From Glutinoglossum americanum (lineage: Eukaryota > Ascomycota > Geoglossomycetes > Geoglossales > Geoglossaceae), in contig JAGHQL010000156.1 in assembly GCA_020080175.1 (NCBI GenBank), forward strand, positions 1 to 64,000: 64,000 bases of DNA. Reading direction: 5' to 3'. Positions 11,730-22,792 of this stretch are shown piece after piece; the stretch's first letter is position 1, and each line of letters opens with the position of its first letter. The position numbers and the translations under genes were made by a program. The notes below the pieces were generated by a model that worked only from the letters and a program-made list of their open reading frames with translations, had not been told where the DNA came from and made no database searches.

Positions 11730-12527
11730 ATGTCGGTGCAGGAGCGCAGCGTGCATCCGCACCCACGGCCCACCACAACGCATTCGCGCGCGTCTTCCAA
11801 CGGGCTTTCGCGAGCGCTCTCTCGTCGGAGGGGGCTCAGCGATCCGAGACAGTGGACGCCGGAACCGGAGACGCAGGGGCAGCGGGAACAGCAACGACGA
11901 CAGCAGCAGCAGCAACAGCAACAGCAACGTACCGCCAACGAGGAAGAAGCAGCCACGGAAGTGTCCAAAGCCCGCGGACCCAGATTCCTCTTCTGGCTCA
12001 CCATGATCCTCCTCCAAGCCTCGACGGTCTCAACGTGCATCTCAGCAGTCTACCTCATCCAGGACGCGCGCAGCCGCGGCCCGCAAGCCCTCCACATAAT
12101 CTGGACGGTCTCGTCGGGAGCCTCCCTTGCCGTCCTGGCCGCGCTGGCCTGGATGTTCCTCCGTCGGCGCCGCGGGGCGCGCCGCGCGGCCGAGGCGGCC
12201 ATCGCGCGCCTCAGCGCCGACGTGGACGCTCTGGTGCAGCAGAACATCGAGCTCCAGATGTCCAGTCGGCGCTCGCGGGATCACGGGAGCACGAGCGGGC
12301 GGAGGGCGAGCCCGATGGGCGAGGAGGATTATGCTAGCTATCACCGGTTTCACGAGAGGGGGATGGATAGGCAGGTTGATAGGTGGTTGGAGGGGATGGG
12401 GCCGTTTTATGGCGGGTTCGAGGACGTCAGGGGGGATTCGTGGTTCGACGGGCCGAGTGGCGGGGCCGATAAGGCGGGGCAGGTCCATTTCTTCACGGCT
12501 CCTCTCCGGTCGACACGTACGGCCTAG
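11730..12527 (+). CDS. Predicted two-helix membrane protein with polyglutamine tract
   Basis: Single exon, 265 residues. The first 85 residues are polar, with a Gln run (about residues 58-67) encoded by CAG/CAA repeats. Two hydrophobic helices follow: RFLFWLTMILLQASTVSTCI (about 84-108) and HIIWTVSSGASLAVLAALAW (about 121-143). An Arg-rich stretch (RRRRGARRAA) then marks the cytosolic side, leading into a short amphipathic helix and a C-terminal tail with DYASYHRFHERGMDRQVDRW and GPFYGGFED. I recognise the general pattern from uncharacterised ascomycete membrane proteins but cannot name a family. The frame continues uninterrupted to a stop at 12525-12527. No signal peptide. A second ATG-initiated frame from 11579 overlaps it in another phase and is probably a shadow. 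Confidence 0.7.
   Translation: MSVQERSVHPHPRPTTTHSRASSNGLSRALSRRRGLSDPRQWTPEPETQGQREQQRRQQQQQQQQQRTANEEEAATEVSKARGPRFLFWLTMILLQASTVSTCISAVYLIQDARSRGPQALHIIWTVSSGASLAVLAALAWMFLRRRRGARRAAEAAIARLSADVDALVQQNIELQMSSRRSRDHGSTSGRRASPMGEEDYASYHRFHERGMDRQVDRWLEGMGPFYGGFEDVRGDSWFDGPSGGADKAGQVHFFTAPLRSTRTA
11903..11930. repeat. CAG/CAA repeat coding polyglutamine
   Basis: A run of CAG and CAA triplets inside the membrane protein gene encodes about nine to ten consecutive Gln. It is a likely site of length variation between strains. Confidence 0.85.
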
Positions 12528-13105
12528 GTAAGACCGCTCTTCCGTGAAGAAAGGCTTTTGAGGGAGAGAATTTTTTTTGGGGGAGTGGGCGTGGATCTCG
12601 CGAATTGGTAGACGGAGGTGATCGAAAGACAAGAGAACGACACCAGGCTGCCGCTTGCCTGGTGGCTGTACATGAAGGTGAGAACAATCCCGCTGCCCCC
12701 TCTGCAGGGAAATCGAGCGAAAAAGCTCACAAGGCTCCAGTTCAACGATTCACCTCAAGTTTCAATTCGCGGGAGAGACGTACGCGGACATGACTTTGCA
12801 TTTGCACGAAGAAAGATAGAAGGGGTGCCGGTCATCAATTGGTTCATGGCGCATTGCGGGAGGGTTAGAATTTTCCTTTCTCTTCTTTTTGGGGCATTTT
12901 CCCGCGGGGAACGAAACATAATATTGGGAAAAGCTGGGTTGTATTCAGCGCATTGGAGGTGCATAGCTGGGACAGGGACATTGGCGGATCAAGATCTTTC
13001 TTGAAAACTTTTGTGACCTCATTATAACCCTAATTTTGGAATTCAACTCATCGAAAATCGTGTGGCATCTCCTACTGGAACCCAGGAAAAGTTAGCTAAA
13101 AACCA
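12528..13105. other. Intergenic gap between convergent genes
   Basis: These 578 bases lie between the stops of the two-helix membrane protein (+) and the RRM-like protein (-). They should hold both 3' UTRs. Short frames on both strands have no support. Confidence 0.5.
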
Positions 13106-14923
13106 TCAAGCGACTCTCCTCTTCTTATTCTCCCGTTTTCTCTTCTCCTTGAGCGCCTCACGCCTCCTCTTCTTCCAATGTCGGTTCATCTCGCCCCTCT
13201 TCTCGTAAAAAATTTCCTCGAATCCTTTCTCCTCTGCTGGCAGCTCCTTTGCGAGCGATGCAATCAATGCATCATCAGAAAATAGAGGCAGGGCGCTTGG
13301 GTCGACTACATCTAGTTCAGAGGTGGCGGTAGCGGGACCAGCGCCCCCGATTATAGCTGGCAATGCTGCTTTCCCTTGGTGTGATGTGTTCTCAGGAATT
13401 TCTTTCCCACTTTCCATCTCTTCATCGCTTTCGTTGATGCCATTCGGCCAAAGAATTGGGATCCTCTTCCACCGAGCGGCCGTATCTGGGGTGGGGGCAG
13501 CGCTCCGAATTCCCCTCTGGAGTATGTCTTTCCTTGTAAATGGTGTTTGTAGCGCTGACGAGGGAGAGCCCGCGACGTTCTCCCCATCTGGCCCAAAGAA
13601 CGTAAAGGGAGTCGCAAGCTCGACTGAAGACTTGATTATAGACGAGTCGATAGTGCTTGGGTGTTTAAAGACGGCCTCTAGTGGGTGGAGCTCTCTTCGT
13701 GGGGAATTGGTTGGAATTCGTAGACTGAGGTTGGGCACCGAGCCAATAGAGATAGGTGACGTCGTTGTCGTAGGAATAGTGAGAGCGAGACCAGGAACCG
13801 AGCTGGCCGACGAGGGTTGAGATGTTATTGGCGCTGATTCTTTTGACGGCAAGCTGCCCATCTGCAATGCCAGCTCTTTGTCTCTAGAGTTTCCTATATC
13901 CTCCCCACTCCATTCGCCATCCGGCGTTGAACAAGTTGACCCACTATCTCCCGAAGAATCACTTTCATCATCGTCGTCGCCATCATCGTCATCGTCGCTC
14001 TCCGAACAATCCGAGTCATATTCCTGTCCCTCTGCGCCTGAGTCTACTTCGGCCACCAGGTTAGAATCCGTATTTTGGGGGCTAGCCTGACTGTCTGAAG
14101 CGTCGCGTTCTCCCTTTGCTAACATCGTATTCTCCTTGATCGCCTCAATCACATTCCCCTCATCATCCACCCAGCCTTTGCCATCCACAAACTCAAAGAC
14201 GACCTTCCCAGTCTTCGGCATACCGTTGTCGCGCAGAAAGCTTGAGAACTTCGTTGTACTAGAAAATTCATGCACGACTGTCTCTCTTCCGGCCCTGTCC
14301 TTAACTCTCCGCTCCTCCATTCTCGCCTTGGTTCTGGCGATTAACGGTGGAGCATTTGGGACCACATTGGCAGGTAAAGTGGTGCGGAAGAGACACTCTG
14401 ATGTCGTGGTGTAGCTGGATGCTTGCGTTCGTAGCTTCTGTTTCTTCGAGGCTACCAAGGGTGTTGGTTTCGTCCACCCGCGCTGCACTGTTCGACTACC
14501 GGGCAGCTCAACCCCAGCAACGACGTTTTCCTCTCGCCTCCGCCTCTCTAGGTGGCCTTGGCTACTTTGTGCAACTTTGCCGGTTATAGCTACATCGTCA
14601 CTAACTGCAGCATTAAAGAATGTCTTCTGCGGACGAGCCTCCTCGACGCGCACCTTCGTGCCCTTGAAGATTGTACCGTTGAGCTTCCTTTGTAGCTTCT
14701 CGGCATCCATGACTGGAAGATCGAGGAAGCCGTAGTTCTTCTCAGGAAATGTCTCTAGCGTGTGATAGGACACGTTCTTTGCCGAAGGAAGGATTGAAGG
14801 CGGCAGTAAGACCTGCAATAGTGACGGGTTGAGAGGAGAAATGTGCAAACGACGGTAGGGAGGATTAGATAGTGAAATATGAGAAGCCCCCGCTTGCACT
14901 TGGCCCCCCCCGTGGCCCATCAT
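13106..14923 (-). CDS. RRM-like nuclear/nucleolar protein with acidic middle and basic tail
   Basis: Single exon, 605 residues from the ATG at 14923; another ATG follows directly and the frame is open a few codons upstream. Residues about 20-100 resemble a degenerate RNA recognition motif: first strand YRRLHISPLNP, helix with LLQVLLPPSI, strand NYGFLDLPVM (RNP1-like position), then EKLQRKLNGTIFKGTKVRVE and EARPQK. The middle is acidic (DDDDDGDDDDESDSS near residue 310) and Ser/Pro-rich. The C-terminus is highly basic (RHWKKRRREALKEKRKRENK), as in nucleolar proteins. This layout of N-terminal RRM, acidic tracts and lysine-rich tail fits fungal pre-ribosome or SRP40-like proteins, but the exact role is not established here. 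The true start could lie in an upstream exon. Confidence 0.75.
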   Translation of the reverse strand: MMGHGGGQVQAGASHISLSNPPYRRLHISPLNPSLLQVLLPPSILPSAKNVSYHTLETFPEKNYGFLDLPVMDAEKLQRKLNGTIFKGTKVRVEEARPQKTFFNAAVSDDVAITGKVAQSSQGHLERRRREENVVAGVELPGSRTVQRGWTKPTPLVASKKQKLRTQASSYTTTSECLFRTTLPANVVPNAPPLIARTKARMEERRVKDRAGRETVVHEFSSTTKFSSFLRDNGMPKTGKVVFEFVDGKGWVDDEGNVIEAIKENTMLAKGERDASDSQASPQNTDSNLVAEVDSGAEGQEYDSDCSESDDDDDGDDDDESDSSGDSGSTCSTPDGEWSGEDIGNSRDKELALQMGSLPSKESAPITSQPSSASSVPGLALTIPTTTTSPISIGSVPNLSLRIPTNSPRRELHPLEAVFKHPSTIDSSIIKSSVELATPFTFFGPDGENVAGSPSSALQTPFTRKDILQRGIRSAAPTPDTAARWKRIPILWPNGINESDEEMESGKEIPENTSHQGKAALPAIIGGAGPATATSELDVVDPSALPLFSDDALIASLAKELPAEEKGFEEIFYEKRGEMNRHWKKRRREALKEKRKRENKKRRVA

Positions 14924-15325
14924 CCCTTGAAACACAATGGTTGAAAGTTCTTTAGTGGGCGCTTACTGCGCAGCATGAGGCCGCTTTGGGCGGCTGCATC
15001 GCCACAGCGCTTATGTAGCTGCGAGTTGATGTAACTAGCGCTTACATGTGAGAGCTCCACCATTGCTAGTTAGCTTGAGCCCCACGACCACTTCAATCGA
15101 CATGCAAAGCACGACCAACCCGCAACTTTTAGGCTTGGAATTGGAGGTTTTTATTGGTAATCCTTGATGTAGATAGCCCCAATCCTATCGTCTCCTGCCA
15201 ATACTGCGTAGCAAAAGGGCGTCCGGCTAACCCAATCAACTCTCACCTAGCCCATTTACCGCCCATTATTCCACCCAGCCCGTAAGTCGCTGCTACAGCC
15301 ACTGTATCGAGTCTAGAATATCTTG
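14924..15325. other. Gap upstream of the RRM-like gene
   Basis: About 400 bases that should carry the promoter and 5' leader of the minus-strand RRM-like gene. No other feature is seen. Confidence 0.45.
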
Positions 15326-16508
15326 CTAGCTCCTGAGTGGCGTTGAGCAGCCAGAAAGGCAAAGTTTCTGATCAGCGTTGGGGAAGCCGTTAATTGCAAT
15401 ATCGGGAATAGTCCTTGGGAGACATGTTGGCATTACCTTCTTTGTATCACCCTTCAAAATATCGAACTCCGCAGGCAGACCGACATCGAAAAGGAGGGCC
15501 ATACCAGGATTTTCGCCTCCAGCGAGCGGGCCCAGCGTATTTTCGGCTATAGGCGTCGTAGAGGGAGTATGGTCGTGTGGACCGGCATCTCTCCCCTCCT
15601 CTATTGTAGATGCCCCAATCGTTTTGGTGGCAGTCGGGGTCTCCCACTCTGGAGTGCTTTTTCGCTCTAGAAGTGGAGGGAATGACTCTATGGGGACTAC
15701 AGGGCCTCTGCTTGTGGCTGGGCTGTCTGGGCTCTCGTCTGTATAGCGATCAAACCTCAAACTGCACGCGGGCCTCGATGGCTATCCTACCGCGAGGTGC
15801 TAGTCCAAGACCAGCCGGATAATTCCCCAGACACCTCAAATTAAGAGTCTTGGATTCCAAAGACATTTCCGATTCAGACCTAATACTACAGCAAGTCCCA
15901 CTATTGTCTGTCCGGTCATCCCTCAATGGGCTATTACCTCTCGTCTCCCTTTGGTCATCTTTCCATATGGCTTCCTGCTTACCGGAGCCCAATTTGATAC
16001 CCTGAGTTGTAACGCTGCCTTCCGCACCTTGTTGCCTAGTGGATCGTCTAGCCTCGCTGCGGCATCACCTGCCCGACGAGATGTGGTGTATCGTAACCGG
16101 ATTAGCAAATTCACTCCGGCCAAGTGGAGGAGATTCTAGCGAAGATCTAGCTTTATTCTGGCCAGCCAGTGGTTGCCGCGGGGACACAAGACTGCTAATT
16201 ATGCTGTCTTTCCTTTAGTATGACGTATGGGCCAATTCGCTGGCACTAATCTTTCCGTTCCCATGTTGATAATTTGGAGTGCTTGCCCCCCTGAGAGGGA
16301 TGGTAGCGGGCGTACCACAAACAGGCCTAACTAGGCCTATCCGGTTTGGTCTTTTGGAGCTGACCCTTAGTGACTCCTTCGAAGTAGAGGTGGAGTCGCC
16401 CCTAGCATAATATGTATTTAAGACTGGGAAGCGATGGCTGCGGAATAACTCCGGTGTCAACACTCCACTTGCTACAGAATATAGCCCACACTTCGAAGGT
16501 GTTGGCAT
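15326..16508 (-). CDS. Coding-like region, uncharacterised, exon structure unresolved
   Basis: Three minus-strand frames follow one another: from the ATG at 16508 (MPTPSKCGLYSVASGVLTPE) to about 16215, from about 16140 down to 15750, and from 15760 down to a stop at 15326. They are Ser/Thr/Pro-rich and look like pieces of one disordered protein split by short introns, for example a junction near 16210 and one near 15765. I could not settle the splice sites. The last piece contains GMALLFDVGLPAEFDILKGD and ends CLSGCSTPLRS. No domain is recognised. It could also be a decayed gene. It lies head to head with the uncharacterised gene at 17410. Confidence 0.35.
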
Positions 16509-17409
16509 ATTCCCAAAGAGGAAAGTCAACACAGAACGAATCAACCTAAATTCGCCAACCAGGGATAAAAGAGAATACAAGAGAAACACGTACTGAAATC
16601 CTTGCTCAAAAACATGCAACCGAAACAGACGGGAAATTGTATGAATTGTGGCGGAAGATTCTTGTCGTGGAATAGGAAGAGCTAATGCGTAGGCTATTTT
16701 GTTTGTCTGCAGTTCGATTCCATGTCGTCTCCATATGTGAATGTTCTAACTTATTTTCATTGCCTCTCGCCATTTCCTGAAACTCCCATGGGCTGTGCAT
16801 GAAGAGAAACTCTTAGCAGATTCGAAAGTGCAGAGTACAGTAGACTGGGGGCGCCATGATGATTTTCAGCAATGATGCTATAACTGCATGAGGGTGCTCG
16901 CGCTAAGAGTGGTCTCGACAAACTCCAACAACATAGATCAAGAGAAAGCACAGAATCGCCTCTTGACATCCTATTGGGAAAGATCGTGTGGAGCAGGACT
17001 GGTGCAGGTACGGTGGTATATCAAGGCAGTCGAATCCTTCTGCGAAATTCAGATCTGCTGATTCGCTATTAGTTGTGCTTTTCATTTCCCTCACAGCATC
17101 TAATCAGTCGAAAGCTGTATCGGCATTGACGGAGGCTTGAACATCTCACTTTTTCCCTCCTAAGTCTATATTGCTCCTGATGGGTAGAAATATACAGTCA
17201 TACAACTACTATTGATGCACCAACTGACCATATTCCGGTCCATAGTAGCACCTTTTTGTCAACTCTATCGTGGAATTAGATCTGTGAATCTATGAATCCT
17301 AACTCACCTAGATTAACCAAGCATAGCTATAGAACTGAGGAGGTAAGATTTTTCGTTCACAAGCCAGTACTATAAACTAACGGGTTGCCCCCACAGTCGA
17401 AGGTGCGAC
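16509..17409. other. Gap between two divergent uncharacterised genes
   Basis: About 900 bases with only short unsupported frames. The stretch would contain both promoters if the flanking coding calls are right. Confidence 0.4.
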
Positions 17410-18354
17410 ATGGCTGGTGCACAGAAGTTGTCTTACGCTCTAGCCTTGTCCAGCCCACCGCCTAAGAACAGCTCTAGGCCCATAAAGCGATTGCCAGCGG
17501 TATTCAGCAGACGAGGGAGAGGTTCACGAAGTTCACGCACACCAACTCATGCTGTAATAACACCTCGGATCGAGAAGCCTCAGTTTACTCCTGCCTCTTC
17601 ACCTGGAGACTGGAGCGAACTCGAAAGCCAGTCAAGAGGCGTTAAAATTGGACCCCAAGAATGTTCGCGACTGGTAAACTTCGCTCCTTTGCCATCGGAT
17701 CCTATGCCTCGCTACGGAGTTTGGAAAGAGATGGAAACCGAAATTGAAGAATTCAAAACTCCATCTAAACGACAGTCGCGGTTTTCGGGATTTTTTGCTT
17801 CACCAGACTACCGAAAGAGACTTGAGATGACAAAAAAGACTAAACTGACAGAGACCTCTGCTGAAAGCACGGATCTCTTTTCGGGAATAATTGCATGGCA
17901 GGGCGATCGCATAGAAATTAACAACCACTCCCAATTCCATCAGACAAGTTTTGGGAAAACCCAAGATGATGAACTGGTGAAATCCCATACAGAGAGCACA
18001 GATCCCTTCCATCCATGGATAAGCGATCACGAGAGTCCTACAATGTTGAAGGAGGTGGCCGAACTGGTGGCAACTCCAACATTAAGCTCGGCTTCTTTGC
18101 TGGAGTTCTTTCCATCGGACCCCCATGATGAGAGCTTGTCTGGCGGGTTGTATGGCGACGGAGACGCATTTGATGTTATTAGGGCATCAACACAACCCTC
18201 TATTTTCGCGAAAGTCCGCCCACTAAATGTATACAGGCACCGCCACTCCGGGTCAATGTCATCTGCCGATGATGGTGATTATACCTCTGCTGTTCCACAC
18301 TGCCCATATATTCAGGCCAGCCCGGAAGATCTCCGCGGCAAAACACAGCTCTAG
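17410..18354 (+). CDS. Uncharacterised protein, 314 residues
   Basis: An open frame of 314 codons from a good ATG. The protein is polar and Ser/Pro-rich, with basic stretches at the N-terminus (RPIKRLPAVFSRRGRGSRSS) and SP/TP motifs (ELESQSRGVKIGPQ, FKTPSKRQSRFSGFFASPDY), typical of disordered nuclear or cell-cycle proteins. No domain is recognised. An alternative 3' end is possible: a 46-base intron from GTGATT near 18271 to TTCAG near 18316 would splice to a frame ending in a basic RNRRRARRKLM tail. Its real existence as an expressed gene is not certain. Confidence 0.45.
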   Translation: MAGAQKLSYALALSSPPPKNSSRPIKRLPAVFSRRGRGSRSSRTPTHAVITPRIEKPQFTPASSPGDWSELESQSRGVKIGPQECSRLVNFAPLPSDPMPRYGVWKEMETEIEEFKTPSKRQSRFSGFFASPDYRKRLEMTKKTKLTETSAESTDLFSGIIAWQGDRIEINNHSQFHQTSFGKTQDDELVKSHTESTDPFHPWISDHESPTMLKEVAELVATPTLSSASLLEFFPSDPHDESLSGGLYGDGDAFDVIRASTQPSIFAKVRPLNVYRHRHSGSMSSADDGDYTSAVPHCPYIQASPEDLRGKTQL

Positions 18355-19158
18355 AGAGGATGTGCAGAAACAGAAGGCGGGCAAGACGCAAGCTAATGTG
18401 AATCTAACGAATATATGGACTGGGGGAGACTCGCAATTCTGGATACGGCGAGCTGGCTTCCTACCGCCAATCCGAGGGCCCAACGGGGATATCCTCCTGC
18501 AAACGCTCGCGTTCCAAAAACGCCCGCTCTACAACTACGCTCTTCAGGCCTGGTGATATTGTCCCATATAAGGGGGGGTCTCTCTTGGTTGCGACGCACC
18601 TGTTTCATGCATACTTTGGTGGGTTCCACTGTTCCGTGCGAATTTGATAATTGGATGTCTCCCCTTCCTAGGTAGACACATCTTCCGAGAGCACGTTTCC
18701 GGATGAGCAGGTCTGATAGACAGACACCTACTTGGGGAAATTCGCTCTCGGTACCCAATAGATTTCCGAATTCCTTTTCCGGTTTGAACTAGGCGGTACT
18801 AAGGGGGAAATTGAAGAAGGTTTAGAGATAGCATAGCAGTATTGTCGCCGAGTGACTGCAAATACCCAGAGAATAAAACAAAATGCATTGAAGTGCCTAC
18901 ATAGTAAGGCCAGGTTAGCCCTGGGTTGCCCGATGACTAACTAGATTCGGTTGCACGTGATCTCAAAATCGGAGAAATTGTTAGCGACTCGGATGTTTGT
19001 TTACATGGTCTCGCCTCCATCAACAACTGTTTACCTACCAAAACAGCGACTCGACAAACCCCGGGATAGGGCTAGCTTTCAGAGCAAGAACACAAACCAG
19101 CTATCAACTACTTTCGAAGACTCACTGTGACGTCTAAGATTAAGCCTCAGTTCCCTCA
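18355..19158. other. Gap upstream of the Cut12-like gene
   Basis: About 800 bases with small unsupported frames. It should hold the promoter and leader of the gene starting at 19159. Confidence 0.45.
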
Positions 19159-21283
19159 ATGGCTCTACCTTTATCCCCTTTAGCATCTTCAGCGCTCAAT
19201 TTAAGATCCCCACCAACCGCGCAACGTGGTAATCTCTGGCAAACCTCGGGCGAACTGGATGCCGTCTCATACAAGTATACCGGTGGCGGCATTGGGGATC
19301 AGACCCTCAACGAAGAGGACTTGAATGATCCTCCTAGTTCACCTTTCGTTTCCGAACCGCGAAAAAGTCGTAGCCCAGTCAAGCAGCAATCACCAACGAA
19401 GGCACCAACGAAAAAGAAGACCCAGCAGAACATCTGTGAGGATGAAGTGCTGAGGGGAGAGAATGGAGATATTGTGGGAAATGACAGCAGCATCATTCAT
19501 TATGGTGTAGACAACGATAGTACTTCTGCGAGCATACTGGGCCAGTCAGGCTATGCAGGCATGGACGATACAGCGTTCAGCACATTTTCGGCAGTTCCCA
19601 ATGCAGATATGACCTTGTTCGCTCGGATGGGTGAGCATAGTGATGACACTGGGGGCAGCCCGGCGAAGCAATTACGGGCCGAAAGCATCGCTCGCTACTA
19701 TGACCATGTAAGTGATATACTTCTCGGAAATTCCTGTCCTGCGCTGGTTGGGAATTTGTCTGATTCGGGCATAGCACGGAAATGCGTCTGACCGCCGCGG
19801 AGCACCATCCACCCCAAGATCAGCACGTCGTGAACTTGATATCAATAGGTCGCCAACTCCCTCGCCCACACCTCGCGGCCAACACGGACCTGGAGGGGAT
19901 GGGAATACAACAAATCTCCTCGATTTTACTGAAGTTTTTAACGCCGTCTCGCGATATTCATCGCAAGCATCACCCAGCAGAAGGAGCAGAAACTCCCCCA
20001 GCAAATCACAAGCCCAGCCGGACTTAGCCATGTACTTTGCCCGTAGTAGGGGCCCTTCTCCTGGCATGCTTCCCCCTTCCACTCCATCTGAATCTCGGCA
20101 CCTGGCTACATTACTAGACTTTGACATTCCACCCGCGCCGACACCAAGATCGGTACCTAGCATCACACCTCGAGAACTGGAATCCCTCAAGTCCAGCTAC
20201 CTTTCCCAAATATCCTCGTTAAAGGCCAGCCTAAGCGGCAAGGAAGCCGAAGTAGGTAGTCTCAAAGAAGCCGTGGGTGATGCGGAACGTCGGGTTGGCG
20301 AAGCTCTTGAAACTATACGCGAAGAGCGAGGCTTAAAGGAGCAACTGCAAGCTGCGCAGAAAGATTGGGAAAAGCGCGGGAAGGAGATGGAAGTTGTCCT
20401 CCGCAGCGTAAAGGACGAGATTATTCGTGGCGAAAGGGAGAAGGAGGAACTGGCTCAGAGATTGGAAGAGAGCGAGCGGAGGCGTGAAGAAGCTGAGACG
20501 AAGGCGGCAGAAGCCGAGAGCAGGGTGGCTGGCATGAGACTAGGCTCTACATCTACTCTTCCAGGAAGCGACACTAGTGGCTCTGAAGCCTCAGCAAATA
20601 CTACCAAGGAGGTAGAAGCTGCGGTAGAGAAGGTTGCTAGGGAGTTGCACTCATTATACAAGTCAAAGCACGAGACGAAGGTCGCGGCTCTAAAAAAAAG
20701 CTACGAAACAAGATGGGATAAGAAAGTCAAGGAACTAGAGAAAAAGCTTGACGAAGCAAACAAGGAGATCGACGAATTGAAGATAGGAAGAGATGCCACT
20801 ATGTCTGGCGTTGTTGTCGCTCAGATCACTAGCGTAGAAGAGAGAAATACCCGTGCTGAAGACGTGCAAAAGGCTGAGGAGCAGAAAGCCAAGCTTGCAG
20901 GATTGACGGGGGAACTAGAGAGTATCAAGAGGGACAATAGGCACCTACTCCAGGAACTCGAGAGGGAACGAGTGGAGAAAGGCGAATTGGTGGCTGCGGT
21001 TGACGAAATGCTTCTCCTCTCTGCCACTACGAGCTCTGGGGAGAGCGCTTCTAGTGGACTAGAAAATCTCCGCGGGAGCATTTCGAGAGCATCGGGGGCT
21101 TCTATGATGCGGGGCATGGGCTTCAACCCTTCTTCCAGTCTTGGGGCGAGTGGAGAATCACGGATTGGAAAGGTGAGCTCAGGAAGCTCCGGGCTAAGTC
21201 GGAGTAGAAGCGGTAGTGCGATGGGCAGCCGGAGTGGGATTATGAGTAGTATCGAGAGAATGGGTAGGGGAAGAGGTGATTAA
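19159..21283 (+). CDS. cut12: Spindle pole body-associated protein, Cut12 type
   Basis: Two exons, 19159-19707 and 19775-21283, joined in phase 0 (GACCAT/GTAAGT ... CATAG/CACGGA), giving 685 residues. The N-terminal third is disordered with conserved-looking blocks: NLWQTSGELDAVSYKYTGGG, DPPSSPFVSE, TAFSTFSAVPNADMTLFARM and TTNLLDFTEVFNAV. The LLDFDIPPAPTPRSVPSITP segment then leads into a long coiled coil (about residues 300-570: ELESLKSSYLSQISSLKASL, then many heptads) with the inset VEKVARELHSLYKSKHETKV, and a Ser/Gly-rich tail. This arrangement matches the fungal Cut12 family. In fission yeast Cut12 sits at the spindle pole body and links it to Polo kinase and mitotic entry. Assignment rests on block recognition and coiled-coil layout. 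Confidence 0.8.
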
Positions 21284-21817
21284 CGCAGCGTGGTGGGTTA
21301 CTCGCTGGGTCGAACCGCATGTGCAGCTTGACCTGATGGATTGCGGTTTTGCATGGTTTTCCTCATGACTTCCAGGAGAGTCTATAATCCGTCATAGAAT
21401 TTTACAGATTCCTAAGTAGCGGTGATTGCCTTCAGCACGCTCTGTCGCACCGTAGACTACTGCTATAACTCAGCTCGCCTAAACATCTTTGATAGATCGC
21501 AAGGCTAAAGCGTATATACGTTGATTAATTTGTCCGGAGATAGTCTCCTCACACAGGCTCTAGCGCTTGGCACTCAACTATCTTATATAACGGTGGCAGG
21601 GAAATGTATATTTAGGGGATCCACTGATAGAATTTTCCATTGGAGGTGGCACAGATGTCCAATTCGCTGAGTAGGGCACGAACCCTCCAGCTGAGACTGC
21701 ATTCTAAGCGAAAAGAGCCGCATCAACCCAAACCCATCTCAACTTCAATATTTAGCGATAAACACCCTTAGATTACCACTCGACTCAGCGCCAACGACTT
21801 GATTGCCATTCGTCACC
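21284..21817. promoter_or_regulatory. Promoter region of ribosomal protein eL13
   Basis: These 534 bases lie between the Cut12 stop and the eL13 start, genes in the same direction. They must contain the Cut12 3' UTR and the strong promoter expected for a ribosomal protein gene. I see no motif I can name with confidence. Confidence 0.45.
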
Positions 21818-22792
21818 ATGGTATGTACACAGTATCGCATTCGAGAGCGATAGATACTCTTTCCTCTCACAATTCACGACAATTTTGCACTACAAGGAAG
21901 ATGAGCTAATTGCGAATGGTGAACGAGTAGACAATCAAGCACAACCAGCAGATCCAACATAACCGTGAGTCTACCAGAGAATTTCAGATACCCTAAGCTA
22001 ACAGCTTTTCCAGATTTCCGAAAGGATTGGCAGCGACGTGTGCGCACGCACTTCGATCAGGTAAAGAATAGCCACTTTGGTGGAGCACAAAATGCCGAAT
22101 AGTTCTAATATCCAGTTCATTAGCCTGGCCGCAAACTTCGTCGCCGTAATGCTCGTCTCGCCAAAGCTGCGTCCGTTGCTCCACGTCCTGTCGACAAGCT
22201 TAGACCTGTTGTGAGGTGTCCGACTATCAAATACAACCGTCGCGTTAAGCCTGGAAAGGGTTTCACGCTCGCGGAGCTCAAGGTGCGATACATAGTCAAC
22301 CCCTGCCTATGCATGGAGGAGCACTCTACACCCACAATGACTCTCAGATCTCTAGTCGGGCCACAAGGTTAACTTAATCCCATCAAATAGGACGCCGGAG
22401 TCCCTCGTAAACTTGCTCCAACCATTGGTATTGCAGTTGACCACCGCCGCGTCAATCTTTCCACAGAATCCCACTCTGCCAACGTCTCCCGACTCAAAGA
22501 ATACCGTGCCCGTCTTATCCTCTTCCCACGCCGTACAGGTCAACCTAAGAAGGCCGACAGCAAACCTGGGGAGCTAAAATCCAGCAACATTATCCGTCAG
22601 ACCAGCACTGCGCTGCCAATCTCGAATATTGCTACCAAGGCTTTCTCAGAGCGTAAGATTAGTGCCATGGGCAAGGGCGAGGAGGCAGCGTATAGGAGAC
22701 TTAGGGAGGCTAGAAGCGAGAAGCGGTTGGTCGGTGTGCGGGAGAAGAGAGCTAAGGCAAAAGCCGATGAGGCTAGCGCTGCGAAGAAGTAG
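21818..22792 (+). CDS. RPL13: 60S ribosomal protein eL13 (L13e)
   Basis: Five exons: 21818-21820 (the ATG alone), 21931-21964, 22014-22060, 22124-22282 and 22391-22792; all junctions keep phase and use GT-AG. The product is 214 residues, the usual eL13 length. It begins [20 protein letters not shown], followed by [20 protein letters not shown], then [40 protein letters not shown] and IAVDHRRVN, and ends in a basic helix ([20 protein letters not shown]). eL13 is a structural protein of the cytosolic large ribosomal subunit. Four introns packed near the 5' end, with the start codon as a separate exon, are common in fungal ribosomal protein genes. Confidence 0.97.

Noticed and set aside
11579-12337. 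252-codon plus-strand frame overlapping the two-helix membrane protein
   Set aside because: Low-complexity Pro/Arg/Ala-rich in another phase; the frame at 11730 has membrane helices and a better ending.
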